Positions 1 through 6,000 of a stretch of 6,000 bases of DNA are shown here, in pieces (the stretch's first letter is position 1; each line of letters starts with the position of its first letter). The notes below the pieces were generated by a model. That model saw only the letters and a list, made by a program, of their open reading frames with translations, had not been told where the DNA came from and made no database searches. This stretch comes from Bryobacterales bacterium (GTDB lineage: Bacteria > Acidobacteriota > Terriglobia > Bryobacterales > Bryobacteraceae): NCBI GenBank assembly GCA_003132865.1, contig PKYZ01000722.1:3922-9921 (forward strand). Direction: 5' to 3'. Both the position numbers and the translations under genes were made by a program.

Positions 1-951
1 AAAGCCGTGCCGCAGGAGCACCTTAGTTTCTTGGCCGTCCGGAATGCAGCCGAGGTTGAGCGTCGGTTTCCACCGCGGATTCTCCGCCTGCCGAATTTCG
101 TCCGGCGAGGCGAGAGCCAATTCGCGGCTCCGGCCCGCCGTTCGTTCGACCAATACGACCTCCCACCGCCAATCGCCGTGGGTGGCTCTAGTCTGCAACT
201 TCTCGACGTGCCGACACTGCTGACATACAACGGTTCTCTCGGATGTGTATTCCGCGCCCGGGTCGGTCTGGACACCGCATTCCCGGCAACGGGTTACCGC
301 CCCGATCTTTCCGTAGAACAGGTGCCCACGGGGACAACTAAGGATCGCTTCCGGACGGCCTCGCTCTTTGCGGGTGAGGAGCGAAACCATTGCATAGGGA
401 AACAGGCGGCTCCGGACGCCACACTTGGAACACTTCGCCGTGGCGACCCGGAAGGTATGCGAGATCGTCGCCGGCTCACCGCTAGAAAAAGTGGTGGCAT
501 AGGCGGAGCGCAGTAACGTCTCCGCTGCCTCCTGAAGCTGCCGCTCAAGTTGATGGATTTCGCTTGGGCTCGGCAACCGTAGCATCCCCGCCAGGCCTTG
601 CGTAGCCCAGGGATTAAGGTCCTGCGCGTACACGCTGTGGCCGCGGATAACCGCGGCGAGTGGAATCACCCCGCCTCCCGAAAAGGGGTCAACCACCAAG
701 CCCGATCCTGACCGGTTCGAGAAGAATGCGTCTAGGATTCCGCCAAATACCGCCTCCGTCCGTCGGGCCCACCACCGGTAAACGCTGACAGGGGGCAGGT
801 GAATCTCGCGGTTGCGCACTTCTCGCGCCGCGCGGAGGCTGACGGCGACCGAGTCGAACCGCTCCAGGACACCGGTGTGGTCTCCCACCTCGGGTTCGTC
901 AATCTGCCGAGCAACCTTTGCCGGTCTGGACTTCGACGCCGACTTATTCAT
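1..951 (-). CDS. DNA methyltransferase (DUF1156-like/N6-N4 class), N-terminal part, runs off left edge
   Basis: Reading leftward from an ATG at 951 the frame stays open for 317 codons to base 1, so the C-terminal part is missing from the window. Seen: REIHLPPVSVYRWWARR at about residues 48-64, resembling the WWARRP segment near the start of DUF1156-type methylases; the S-adenosylmethionine motif VVDPFSGGGVIPL at 86-98; and a DLNP acidic motif at 111-114, expected to contact the cofactor ribose. After these come two Cys clusters: CSKC (174-177) with C206 and H210, then CREC (222-225) with CQQC (243-246), a likely pair of zinc ribbons inserted between cofactor and catalytic motifs. The catalytic DPPY/NPPY motif should lie beyond base 1. 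Role by family: base methylation of DNA, here probably marking self DNA. The ATG overlaps the upstream gene's stop by 8 bases and has a good ribosome binding site. The methylase call is secure; target base and exact subfamily are not. Confidence 0.88.
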   Translation of the reverse strand, partial: MNKSASKSRPAKVARQIDEPEVGDHTGVLERFDSVAVSLRAAREVRNREIHLPPVSVYRWWARRTEAVFGGILDAFFSNRSGSGLVVDPFSGGGVIPLAAVIRGHSVYAQDLNPWATQGLAGMLRLPSPSEIHQLERQLQEAAETLLRSAYATTFSSGEPATISHTFRVATAKCSKCGVRSRLFPYAMVSLLTRKERGRPEAILSCPRGHLFYGKIGAVTRCRECGVQTDPGAEYTSERTVVCQQCRHVEKLQTRATHGDWRWEVVLVERTAGRSRELALASPDEIRQAENPRWKPTLNLGCIPDGQETKVLLRHGF

Positions 952-1855
952 ACGGCGGAAGTCCTTCCTTCAGCGTTTCCCGGTCGAGCTGGAGCTTGGC
1001 TTGTGTCCAGCGCCCCCGTGGATGCTTGTCAGACGGTAGCACAGGCGCAAACGCTTCCGCGCGGCACCAGCCGACAACCTCAGCGCGGGAAGGATCGCAC
1101 ACCCGACACAGCACAAGTGCCCACGAGGGGTCGCGTAATGCAACGGCCGCTTCGTTGCGGCTGAGGTATATCTCGAAATGGGTTTGCGCTCCGCTACTCG
1201 TGGTTTTCACTTCCATGCGGCGCGGTTTGCCCCGCAATGTGGGAGCGACGACGTCGTAACCGAGTTGATCGGAAATCAGACTAACTCGTTGCACCAACGC
1301 GGCGAGATCACTGCGGCCGGCACTTTCCAACCCTTGCCGGCTGAGGTTCACGACTGCGCATTCTCCAAGCTCGCCAAGGCACATCGCCGGGGCGCCTTGG
1401 AAGCGATTGGCGAGGGCGAGCAGAAACGCTTCCCGCTGGTCGGGATCGGGGATCACTTGCGACAGAACTTGCTCGTCCGCATCCGAGATGAGTTCCGACC
1501 AGACGGCCTCGCCGCGCACTGCAATATGAAGCCAGAGGGGCGGAGATTGCTGCGCAGCCAAGGCGAGTAGGACCCGCGGAGCTTCGTCTGAGGGAAGACC
1601 TCTTAGGGCGCGCAGCTGCTCGGAGGGATACAGGATGCTACCGCTCGATGTGAGCAGGCCGCATTGGATGAGCAGTCGTTCACCCTTCTCCAGATCCTCG
1701 TAGTGATACATCCCGCCAGTCGGCAGCCTCAGGTACGATTGGTGGGCAACCGCAGCTTCCACGCCCGCGGCATCGCAAACCGAGGCGGCTACAAGGGCCG
1801 ACCGAAGGAGATGAATCGTCGGCAAACCCGCGATGGCTTCAACGGGCGCGCGCAT
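944..1855 (-). CDS. DUF3883 (protein NO VEIN C-terminal) domain protein, candidate PD-(D/E)XK-like nuclease
   Basis: 303 residues from the ATG at 1855; a GTG at 1858 directly before it is the alternative start. The C-terminal half matches the DUF3883 pattern: GELGE at 161-165, an AGRSDLAALVQRVS helix region at 179-192, GYDVVAP at 199-205, then RRMEVKTT at 212-219 and a FEIYLSRNEAAVA strand-helix at 227-239. D201, E215 and K217 give a D...ExK arrangement like restriction-endonuclease folds, so cleavage or binding of DNA is plausible (inference). The N-terminal 150 residues are not recognised as a family; residues about 48-88 (YHYEDLEKGERLLIQCGLL, then LYPSEQLRAL) read like a winged-helix DNA-binding unit. 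The start lies inside the end of the helicase gene (17-base overlap) and the stop overlaps the methylase start, so the protein is made as part of the same system. DUF3883 domains are known next to helicases and methylases in defence loci. Confidence 0.85.
   Translation of the reverse strand: MRAPVEAIAGLPTIHLLRSALVAASVCDAAGVEAAVAHQSYLRLPTGGMYHYEDLEKGERLLIQCGLLTSSGSILYPSEQLRALRGLPSDEAPRVLLALAAQQSPPLWLHIAVRGEAVWSELISDADEQVLSQVIPDPDQREAFLLALANRFQGAPAMCLGELGECAVVNLSRQGLESAGRSDLAALVQRVSLISDQLGYDVVAPTLRGKPRRMEVKTTSSGAQTHFEIYLSRNEAAVALRDPSWALVLCRVCDPSRAEVVGWCRAEAFAPVLPSDKHPRGRWTQAKLQLDRETLKEGLPPYE
962..970 (-). promoter_or_regulatory. Ribosome binding site of the methyltransferase gene
   Basis: Reads AAGGAAGGA on the minus strand, ending 10 bases before the ATG at 951 and inside the final codons of the DUF3883 gene. 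A strong, doubled Shine-Dalgarno site; with the ATGAATAA start/stop overlap it supports the chosen methylase start. Confidence 0.7.
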
Positions 1856-3758
1856 CACCCTCCCCCCCTCTCAGGTGAGCAAGTAGCACTGCGATGTCCG
1901 CCTCCGAATCAATGGCGGGACCGTAGTCTTCGTCGTCGGGCAACGCCATCGTAACGATATCCGGATCGTTAAGCATGTCGCCGAGGCGCTCTGCTTTCTC
2001 CCGGACTCTGCCGTCCACCACCTCGTCGATGGTGTTGGACATGACCAAGAAGGTGATCTGGGTGTCTTGATCCGGCGACATGCCCAAGCGGTGAATGCGG
2101 TCTATGCTCTGCAAGTACTGGCCGGCATTGAACGTCCGCTCAAGGTAGATTGCGTCGTGGCAAACTTCATGCAGGCTGACCCCCTCACTCGTCGCCGCAG
2201 GATTGGCAAGCAGGACCTGACAGGCCGCGTCTGTTCGGAAACGTGCGAGTTCGGCCTCACGGGTGCGAGGAGCGGAGGCATCGCTGACTTCGGACGGGAT
2301 GCCGCCATGAATCAACGCTGGCCGATACAGATGTAACATGCGTTCTAATGTTTCGAGGTTGCGGACGAAGTTTGACCAGATCAACGTCTTTCGGCCGGCT
2401 GCGACGTTGCGTTCGACCAACTGAAGCAATTGGATAAACTTCTTCGGAGTCTCGTACTTGCCGTATTCAGCCAGCAACTCGCTCAACTGGGAACCGGGCG
2501 GCACTGACAGGGGAGGGTGCCGAAAGTCAATCGAATCGTGGCGGGAGCCGCCGACCGCGAGGAGGGCAGGGTTGGTGGCGGCCTCCAGTAGGTACATCGT
2601 GATTTTACCCATCTGCGCGAAGCTCACGCGTTCCGGTCGCGTCAGCGCGAACTGGCCGGCATACCGATCACGAAGGGCCTGATAGATCTCAGCCTGAAGG
2701 CCAGTCAGTGGGATCTCTAAGACGCTGTAATCTGGTGGCCGAAGGCCGAGTTCCTTTTTCGTGGTGCGGACGAACAGTGGCCGAATTGCCTCGGCTACCT
2801 GCTGGGCGGTGCCGGGCGGCGGCACTGTCATGAGGGCGGCTCGAGGAAGGATGCGGCGGGCCTGATTGGGCCATAGGAAATCCAGGAGTGCCCGCAGGTC
2901 CGCGGGGCTCTGTGGTGCAGGCGTGCCGGAAAGGAGATCCCTCCGGGTGGCCAAGTAAGCGAGGTTCAGGCACGTTGTGCCCCACTGGCCATCTCGCCCT
3001 CGCTTCATACGGTGGGCTTCGTCGAGGAGTACCAAGGTCGGCCGCTGGCACACCCACGCGGACAGCCGCTCATAGCTGGCTGCGAGTCGCTGGTAATTGA
3101 CGAGTAGAACCTCGGCAGAAGTGTCGATTCGGCTCCCCTCAAAGCGTGATACGACCGGGTACGGCTGGAAACAGACCTCGACCTCCCGTAACCAGGAGTC
3201 AAACGCGGACAGCGGAGCCACCACGAGCATCTGCTGAACTCTGCCGCGGACCCGTTCAGCTTCGTACGTGGCATATGCCACGGCGGTCTTGCCGGCACCC
3301 GGAACTGAAAAGTTGGCGCCATGGGCCAGGCGGAGGAGATGGTTTAGATCTCGCGTCTGGAACGGACGGAGCGCCCGCAGAAACCGCCCAGAATTTATCT
3401 CCACCCCGCTTGTCGGGACCGGTTCAACTCCAAATAATCTGAGAGTCCCGTCGAGTGTTCGGCGCTCGGCGTTTGCCGCCATGACTTGGCGCTTCAGACC
3501 CTCCTCCCACTCGATCTCCACCTTGAATTTGCGGCAGGCTGGGCCGAGCCAGGTGAGATTTGCCAGAAACTGCTCAAGTGGCAGAGTAATGGCGCGCGCG
3601 GGGACCTTTCCGTTCGATCCCCACTCGGCCCGAGCCTGCAGCCAGAAGATGTCGCCTATTCCGTCTTCTCGGCGCACCTCAACAACCGGAGGCGTCTGCC
3701 TCAGAGATAGGTGGAGCTTCGGCAGTCGGGTCGGTTCAGGTGAGAGAACTGAATTCAT
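1839..3758 (-). CDS. SNF2-family DEAH helicase/translocase
   Basis: 639 residues, a superfamily 2 ATPase expected to translocate on double-stranded DNA. Motifs seen in order: NFSVPGAGKTAVA (149-161, Walker A), VVAPLSAFDSWLREV (179-193, Ia), VLLVNY (217-222), LVLLDEAHR (242-250, Walker B), LLSGTP (275-280, III), TLIWSNF (458-464, IV), TSEGVSLHEV (523-532, V) and QSIDRIHRLGM (550-560, VI, the SNF2-type Q..xRxHRxG box). All catalytic residues look intact. The N-terminal 125 residues precede the helicase core and are unrecognised; the C-terminal 50 residues are acidic (LPDDEDYG at 606-613). Compared with chromatin remodellers it is compact, as in prokaryotic defence motors. ATG at 3758 is chosen because a GGAAG ribosome site lies 9 bases upstream; a TTG at 3794 would add 12 residues but has no such site. 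The gene overlaps its upstream neighbour by 23 bases and its downstream neighbour by 17, indicating coupled translation and a shared function. Confidence 0.93.
   Translation of the reverse strand: MNSVLSPEPTRLPKLHLSLRQTPPVVEVRREDGIGDIFWLQARAEWGSNGKVPARAITLPLEQFLANLTWLGPACRKFKVEIEWEEGLKRQVMAANAERRTLDGTLRLFGVEPVPTSGVEINSGRFLRALRPFQTRDLNHLLRLAHGANFSVPGAGKTAVAYATYEAERVRGRVQQMLVVAPLSAFDSWLREVEVCFQPYPVVSRFEGSRIDTSAEVLLVNYQRLAASYERLSAWVCQRPTLVLLDEAHRMKRGRDGQWGTTCLNLAYLATRRDLLSGTPAPQSPADLRALLDFLWPNQARRILPRAALMTVPPPGTAQQVAEAIRPLFVRTTKKELGLRPPDYSVLEIPLTGLQAEIYQALRDRYAGQFALTRPERVSFAQMGKITMYLLEAATNPALLAVGGSRHDSIDFRHPPLSVPPGSQLSELLAEYGKYETPKKFIQLLQLVERNVAAGRKTLIWSNFVRNLETLERMLHLYRPALIHGGIPSEVSDASAPRTREAELARFRTDAACQVLLANPAATSEGVSLHEVCHDAIYLERTFNAGQYLQSIDRIHRLGMSPDQDTQITFLVMSNTIDEVVDGRVREKAERLGDMLNDPDIVTMALPDDEDYGPAIDSEADIAVLLAHLRGGEGDARAR
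1858..1872 (-). promoter_or_regulatory. G-rich ribosome binding region of the DUF3883 gene, with a G7 run
   Basis: On the minus strand the bases before the ATG at 1855 read GAGAGGGGGGGAGGG. The AGAGG part has workable Shine-Dalgarno spacing to the ATG, and the seven-G run (1862-1868) lies in the last codons of the helicase gene (encoding Arg-Gly-Gly-Glu). The run could be a slippage site: losing one G joins the helicase frame to the DUF3883 frame without an intervening stop. Confidence 0.55.
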
Positions 3759-5097
3759 CCGTAAACGCTTCCATAGTCCGTCTGATCTTTCCAAAAAGGC
3801 GGTTGAGTTTCTTGTGATCCAAGGATGGATCGCCTTTGACCGCGCGGCACGCTTCTAACCCGAGGCGCAAACTCCGTTCTGCACTTTCAAGATGAGCGAT
3901 GGGAGCCCGGAGTTGATTACCGGCCAGACGGCCCAGCCGGGCGCTCTCCGCAGCCTCGTCCATGGCTCGCCGGATTGCCTCAATTACATCGTCCCGTGGA
4001 AGGGCGACCCGTTCGGCATCACCCGTAGGTAACTCAACCTGTTCATCGTCGGTGGAAGCGGCAACCAGGCGCAGCAGCAGCCCCGGGCTGCGCTCCGATT
4101 CCTGCGCCTGGGGCGGGAGGACTTCGAGGCCAGGCAGATCTTCATCCGTTGGCTGCTCCATAGTGAGGGCGTCTACGTACTTGCCGAGCAGTTTGTCATC
4201 GGCAAGCGCTGGGATGAGATAGTTTTCCATAAAGCGCTCGTCGATCTCCCGAAGTTCCCGGTAACCCAGGCCGACAAGCACCCCGATCATCGTGGTGTCC
4301 CGCACCTTCACTGCCTTTTCTGGGTCTACTTCGCGCGTTTGCTGGTAGTCTTTGTCAATCTCAATAAGCACCTGCTTCTTCTCGTCAAACTCCGTCAAGC
4401 GTAACTTCTGGCCGCTGAGTTCCTGGATTTGCCGAATCAAACTCAGTATGCGCACCGACTGGCAGACGCGCTCCTTGCCTTGGTTCAGCTCCTTCGCGGA
4501 CCGGGAGGCTGCCCAGCGCAGATCGAGCGCAATCTCCGCGTGCGACCTGGCGTAGCGAGTGATAAGTTCGTCCACAAAAAGGAGCTCATTTGTGAATGTG
4601 TAATCCTGTTTGAGATCCTGCTTCATCTGCAGGTGGAGTTCAAGCTCGTCGATCTCCTCCTGTGTCGCGTCCCCAGGGAGTACCGCCACCCGGATATACT
4701 TCTTGCCGATGTCGAGGAGTGCCGCGGCTCGGGTGTTGCCGTTGACCAGGAGCCCGGCTCTCGTGACCACGCCCGCTTCGCGCTGGTCCTCTTCCGCCAG
4801 GTTGATCTTCAGCCTTTCATAGCCTTCGGTCTCACGCAGAAGAGCTGTAATGACTTCCTGCGATTCCGCGCTGAAAGGGCATTCTTGGACGAGTTGGCGT
4901 TGGGGGTGCGATTCGAGTTGGGAACGAATGCGGTGGCTCCGCGGATTCAGCAATACCGAGCCGAGCGGGATGTTTATGACAGGGAAGGTTTTCTTCGTAT
5001 CCTGCCATTCGATCGGAATGCGTTCGCTGTCGCGCGGCAAAGCATCGAGCGCCTCCTCAATTCGTCTTTTGCGGGCTTCCTCGGAAATAATCGGCAT
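3736..5097 (-). CDS. ParB/sulfiredoxin-fold protein (ParB-like nuclease domain)
   Basis: 453 residues from ATG 5097. Residues 39-57 (PVINIPLGSVLLNPRSHRI) fit the first ParB strand/loop. After a helical segment, LLVNGNTRAAALLDIG at 116-131 is the ParB box-type nucleotide-binding loop, with G120, N121, T122, R123 matching the G-x-x-R form. Then IRVAVLPGDATQEEIDELELHLQM (135-158) and the following helices (DYTFTNELLFVDELI, 165-179; HAEIALDL, 186-193) resemble the ParB helical linker and helix-turn-helix region. The C-terminal 140 residues are acidic then helical and unrecognised. Family knowledge: ParB folds include CTP-dependent DNA clamps, nucleases and NTP-sensing domains; DUF262 defence proteins share the fold. 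Nothing here suggests a plasmid partition role, since no ParA is present. ATG 5097 is preferred because an AAAGGA site lies 9 bases upstream and the previous gene stops 2 bases before it; the longer open frame to 5457 is low-complexity and Arg-rich antisense of the neighbour. Confidence 0.82.
   Translation of the reverse strand: MPIISEEARKRRIEEALDALPRDSERIPIEWQDTKKTFPVINIPLGSVLLNPRSHRIRSQLESHPQRQLVQECPFSAESQEVITALLRETEGYERLKINLAEEDQREAGVVTRAGLLVNGNTRAAALLDIGKKYIRVAVLPGDATQEEIDELELHLQMKQDLKQDYTFTNELLFVDELITRYARSHAEIALDLRWAASRSAKELNQGKERVCQSVRILSLIRQIQELSGQKLRLTEFDEKKQVLIEIDKDYQQTREVDPEKAVKVRDTTMIGVLVGLGYRELREIDERFMENYLIPALADDKLLGKYVDALTMEQPTDEDLPGLEVLPPQAQESERSPGLLLRLVAASTDDEQVELPTGDAERVALPRDDVIEAIRRAMDEAAESARLGRLAGNQLRAPIAHLESAERSLRLGLEACRAVKGDPSLDHKKLNRLFGKIRRTMEAFTDEFSSLT
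3768..3772 (-). promoter_or_regulatory. Ribosome binding site of the SNF2 helicase gene
   Basis: Reads GGAAG on the minus strand, 9 bases before the ATG at 3758 and within the ParB-like coding sequence. It supports ATG 3758 over the TTG at 3794, whose upstream bases show no purine-rich site. Confidence 0.55.
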
Positions 5098-5099
5098 GA

Positions 5100-6000
5100 T
5101 CAGACGTCCTTTGTGTGGCCAATAAGATGATCGTGAATAGCCTGCGCCAATAGGCAGATCGTGCGGTCGGAATACACCCGACCGGCGAAAGCCGCGGCCA
5201 TTTCGGCAGTTTCGTTTCGCAGCGACCAACCTGGTCCCGCAACGACGACGGCGACGGGCACGTGCGTCCGGGCAACCATCGCCTGCAACCGCCCCGCATT
5301 CTTTCTCGCTGTCCCACCGTCTCGAGCGATGGAGAAAGCCACCCCCAAGATCGGGTTGCCGGCCTGGGTGAGTGCGACAACTCCGATATGCGATCCGCCA
5401 CCGGCCAGTCGGCGCACTTCCGAGGGGCGGATGCTTCCGCCAACGGACTTCGACCAACGGTATCTCACGCCCAGTTGGTCAAGCTCCGCGCAAAGGCCTG
5501 ACGCGACCACTTCTAGTAATTTTGACGATGTCCGGTTGCGATGCGAACCCCAGGCGCTGCCGACGGTACGTTGGGCCAAGAGCCACTCGTAGGGCACACC
5601 AGAGCAGCGCATTTTTTCGATCTCGGCCCAACCGCCAGCCGACTCGCCGTTCAGGAGTAATTCGATAGGCCTCAATGGGATGGCCCCTTTGGCAAATTCG
5701 GCTTTCTCGGTGCCGCGCACAATCCCGTCCACCACCGAAAATGCCGCGGTAATTGCCCCTGCGCGCCAGCGACCGCCAGACTTGTTGGGTAGCTCATCAC
5801 CCACGCGTTCCTTAAGATCCCGGAACGACAGGCCGGCGATGGCGCAGAGCACTTCCATCGTGAGGGGGTCTTCATGCTGGGCGGCCCCGACTGCTTCCGG
5901 CGTCAGCCCGCGTAACGTTCGTGTTGGACTCTTGCGAGCTAGCAGATCAAGAATCGGTTTGTAGCCTCTTAGAGGTCCGAGCAATTCCGGATTGAAGATC
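5100..6000 (-). CDS. Unrecognised protein, 5'-truncated by right edge
   Basis: The frame is open from base 5999 leftward to a TGA at 5100-5102, about 299 codons. A TTG at 5984 could start it, but the codons before it (reading I-F-N-P-E) remain coding-like and no ribosome site precedes the TTG, so the true start is probably outside the window. I do not recognise the family. Counting from the TTG, residues 39-65 look helical (LTMEVLCAIAGLSFRDLKERV), 138-157 hold GSAWGSHRNRTSSKLLE, and 198-228 hold HIGVVALTQAGNPILGVAFSIARDGGTARK, followed by hydrophobic strands (VPVAVVVAGPGW, 242-253). Alternating strands after an invariant-looking glutamate, then a basic GGTARK turn, faintly recall a restriction-endonuclease fold, but I cannot find a clean D...ExK, so this is only a guess. 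It ends 2 bases before the ParB-like gene, so it belongs to the same operon. No signal peptide or membrane segment is seen. Confidence 0.75.
   Translation of the reverse strand, partial: IFNPELLGPLRGYKPILDLLARKSPTRTLRGLTPEAVGAAQHEDPLTMEVLCAIAGLSFRDLKERVGDELPNKSGGRWRAGAITAAFSVVDGIVRGTEKAEFAKGAIPLRPIELLLNGESAGGWAEIEKMRCSGVPYEWLLAQRTVGSAWGSHRNRTSSKLLEVVASGLCAELDQLGVRYRWSKSVGGSIRPSEVRRLAGGGSHIGVVALTQAGNPILGVAFSIARDGGTARKNAGRLQAMVARTHVPVAVVVAGPGWSLRNETAEMAAAFAGRVYSDRTICLLAQAIHDHLIGHTKDV
5107..5112 (-). promoter_or_regulatory. Ribosome binding site of the ParB-like gene
   Basis: On the minus strand this reads AAAGGA, 9 bases before the ATG at 5097, inside the last codons of the upstream gene. It decides the start of the ParB-like protein against the 120-residue longer open frame, and with the TGA-TC-ATG junction it indicates translational coupling. 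Confidence 0.7.

Noticed and set aside
7..516. 169-codon plus-strand open frame
   Set aside because: It is antisense to the methyltransferase, whose motifs and Cys clusters are clear on the minus strand.
3268..3858. 196-codon plus-strand open frame
   Set aside because: It is antisense to the helicase core and ParB-like end; composition is Ser/Arg/Pro-rich, typical of a shadow frame in GC-rich DNA.
3736..5097. Plasmid or chromosome partition ParB
   Set aside because: There is no ParA neighbour and no parS-like repeats, and the surrounding genes are DNA-modification and helicase genes.
4429..5130. 233-codon plus-strand open frame
   Set aside because: It is antisense to the well-supported ParB-like gene, has no recognisable domain and no clear ribosome site.
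5098..5457. 120-residue N-terminal extension of the ParB-like protein up to 5457
   Set aside because: It fully overlaps the coding sequence of the upstream gene, reads as Arg/Gly-rich shadow sequence, and the ATG at 5097 has a proper ribosome site.
1..6000. Assignment as a DISARM system
   Set aside because: A methylase and SNF2 protein are shared with DISARM class 1, but no DrmA, DrmB (DUF1998) or DrmC (phospholipase D) is visible and the ParB-like and DUF3883 genes are not DISARM core genes. Genes beyond the window could change this.
1..6000. CRISPR arrays, tRNA/rRNA genes, insertion sequences
   Set aside because: No spaced direct repeats, RNA gene signatures, transposase motifs or terminal inverted repeats were seen; the sequence is continuously coding on the minus strand.

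Overview
The window is a GC-rich bacterial (possibly archaeal) segment. It holds no taxonomic marker gene, so I cannot place the organism; the high GC, GTG/TTG candidate starts and Shine-Dalgarno sites fit many GC-rich bacterial phyla. All credible genes lie on the minus strand and read leftward as one tightly packed block. Coding sequence fills essentially the whole window, and the adjacent genes either overlap or sit 2 bases apart. I see no promoter, terminator, RNA gene, CRISPR array or transposase, so the operon promoter and its ends lie outside the window.

In transcription order, from right to left, there are five genes. (1) A 5'-truncated protein of unknown family at 5100-6000; its C-terminal half could be a degenerate nuclease-like domain. 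(2) A 453-residue ParB/sulfiredoxin-fold protein at 3736-5097 with a GNTRAA-type motif. (3) A 639-residue SNF2-family (SF2) helicase/translocase at 1839-3758 with all the main motifs visible. (4) A 303-residue protein at 944-1855 with a C-terminal DUF3883 (NO VEIN-type) domain that keeps a D...ExK nuclease-like signature. (5) The N-terminal 317 residues of a DNA methyltransferase at 1-951, with a DPFSGGG cofactor motif, a WWARR segment and two Cys-rich zinc-binding clusters; the rest, including the catalytic DPPY-type motif, runs off the left edge.

A methylase, an SNF2 motor, a candidate nuclease, a ParB-fold protein and an unknown protein in one translationally coupled operon is the composition expected of a DNA modification/restriction or anti-phage system. 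It resembles DISARM and BREX in logic (methylase marks self, motor plus nuclease act on unmarked DNA). The visible gene set does not match any named system that I can recall, so it is reported as a candidate undescribed defence cassette. That function is inferred from domain content and is not shown by the sequence alone.
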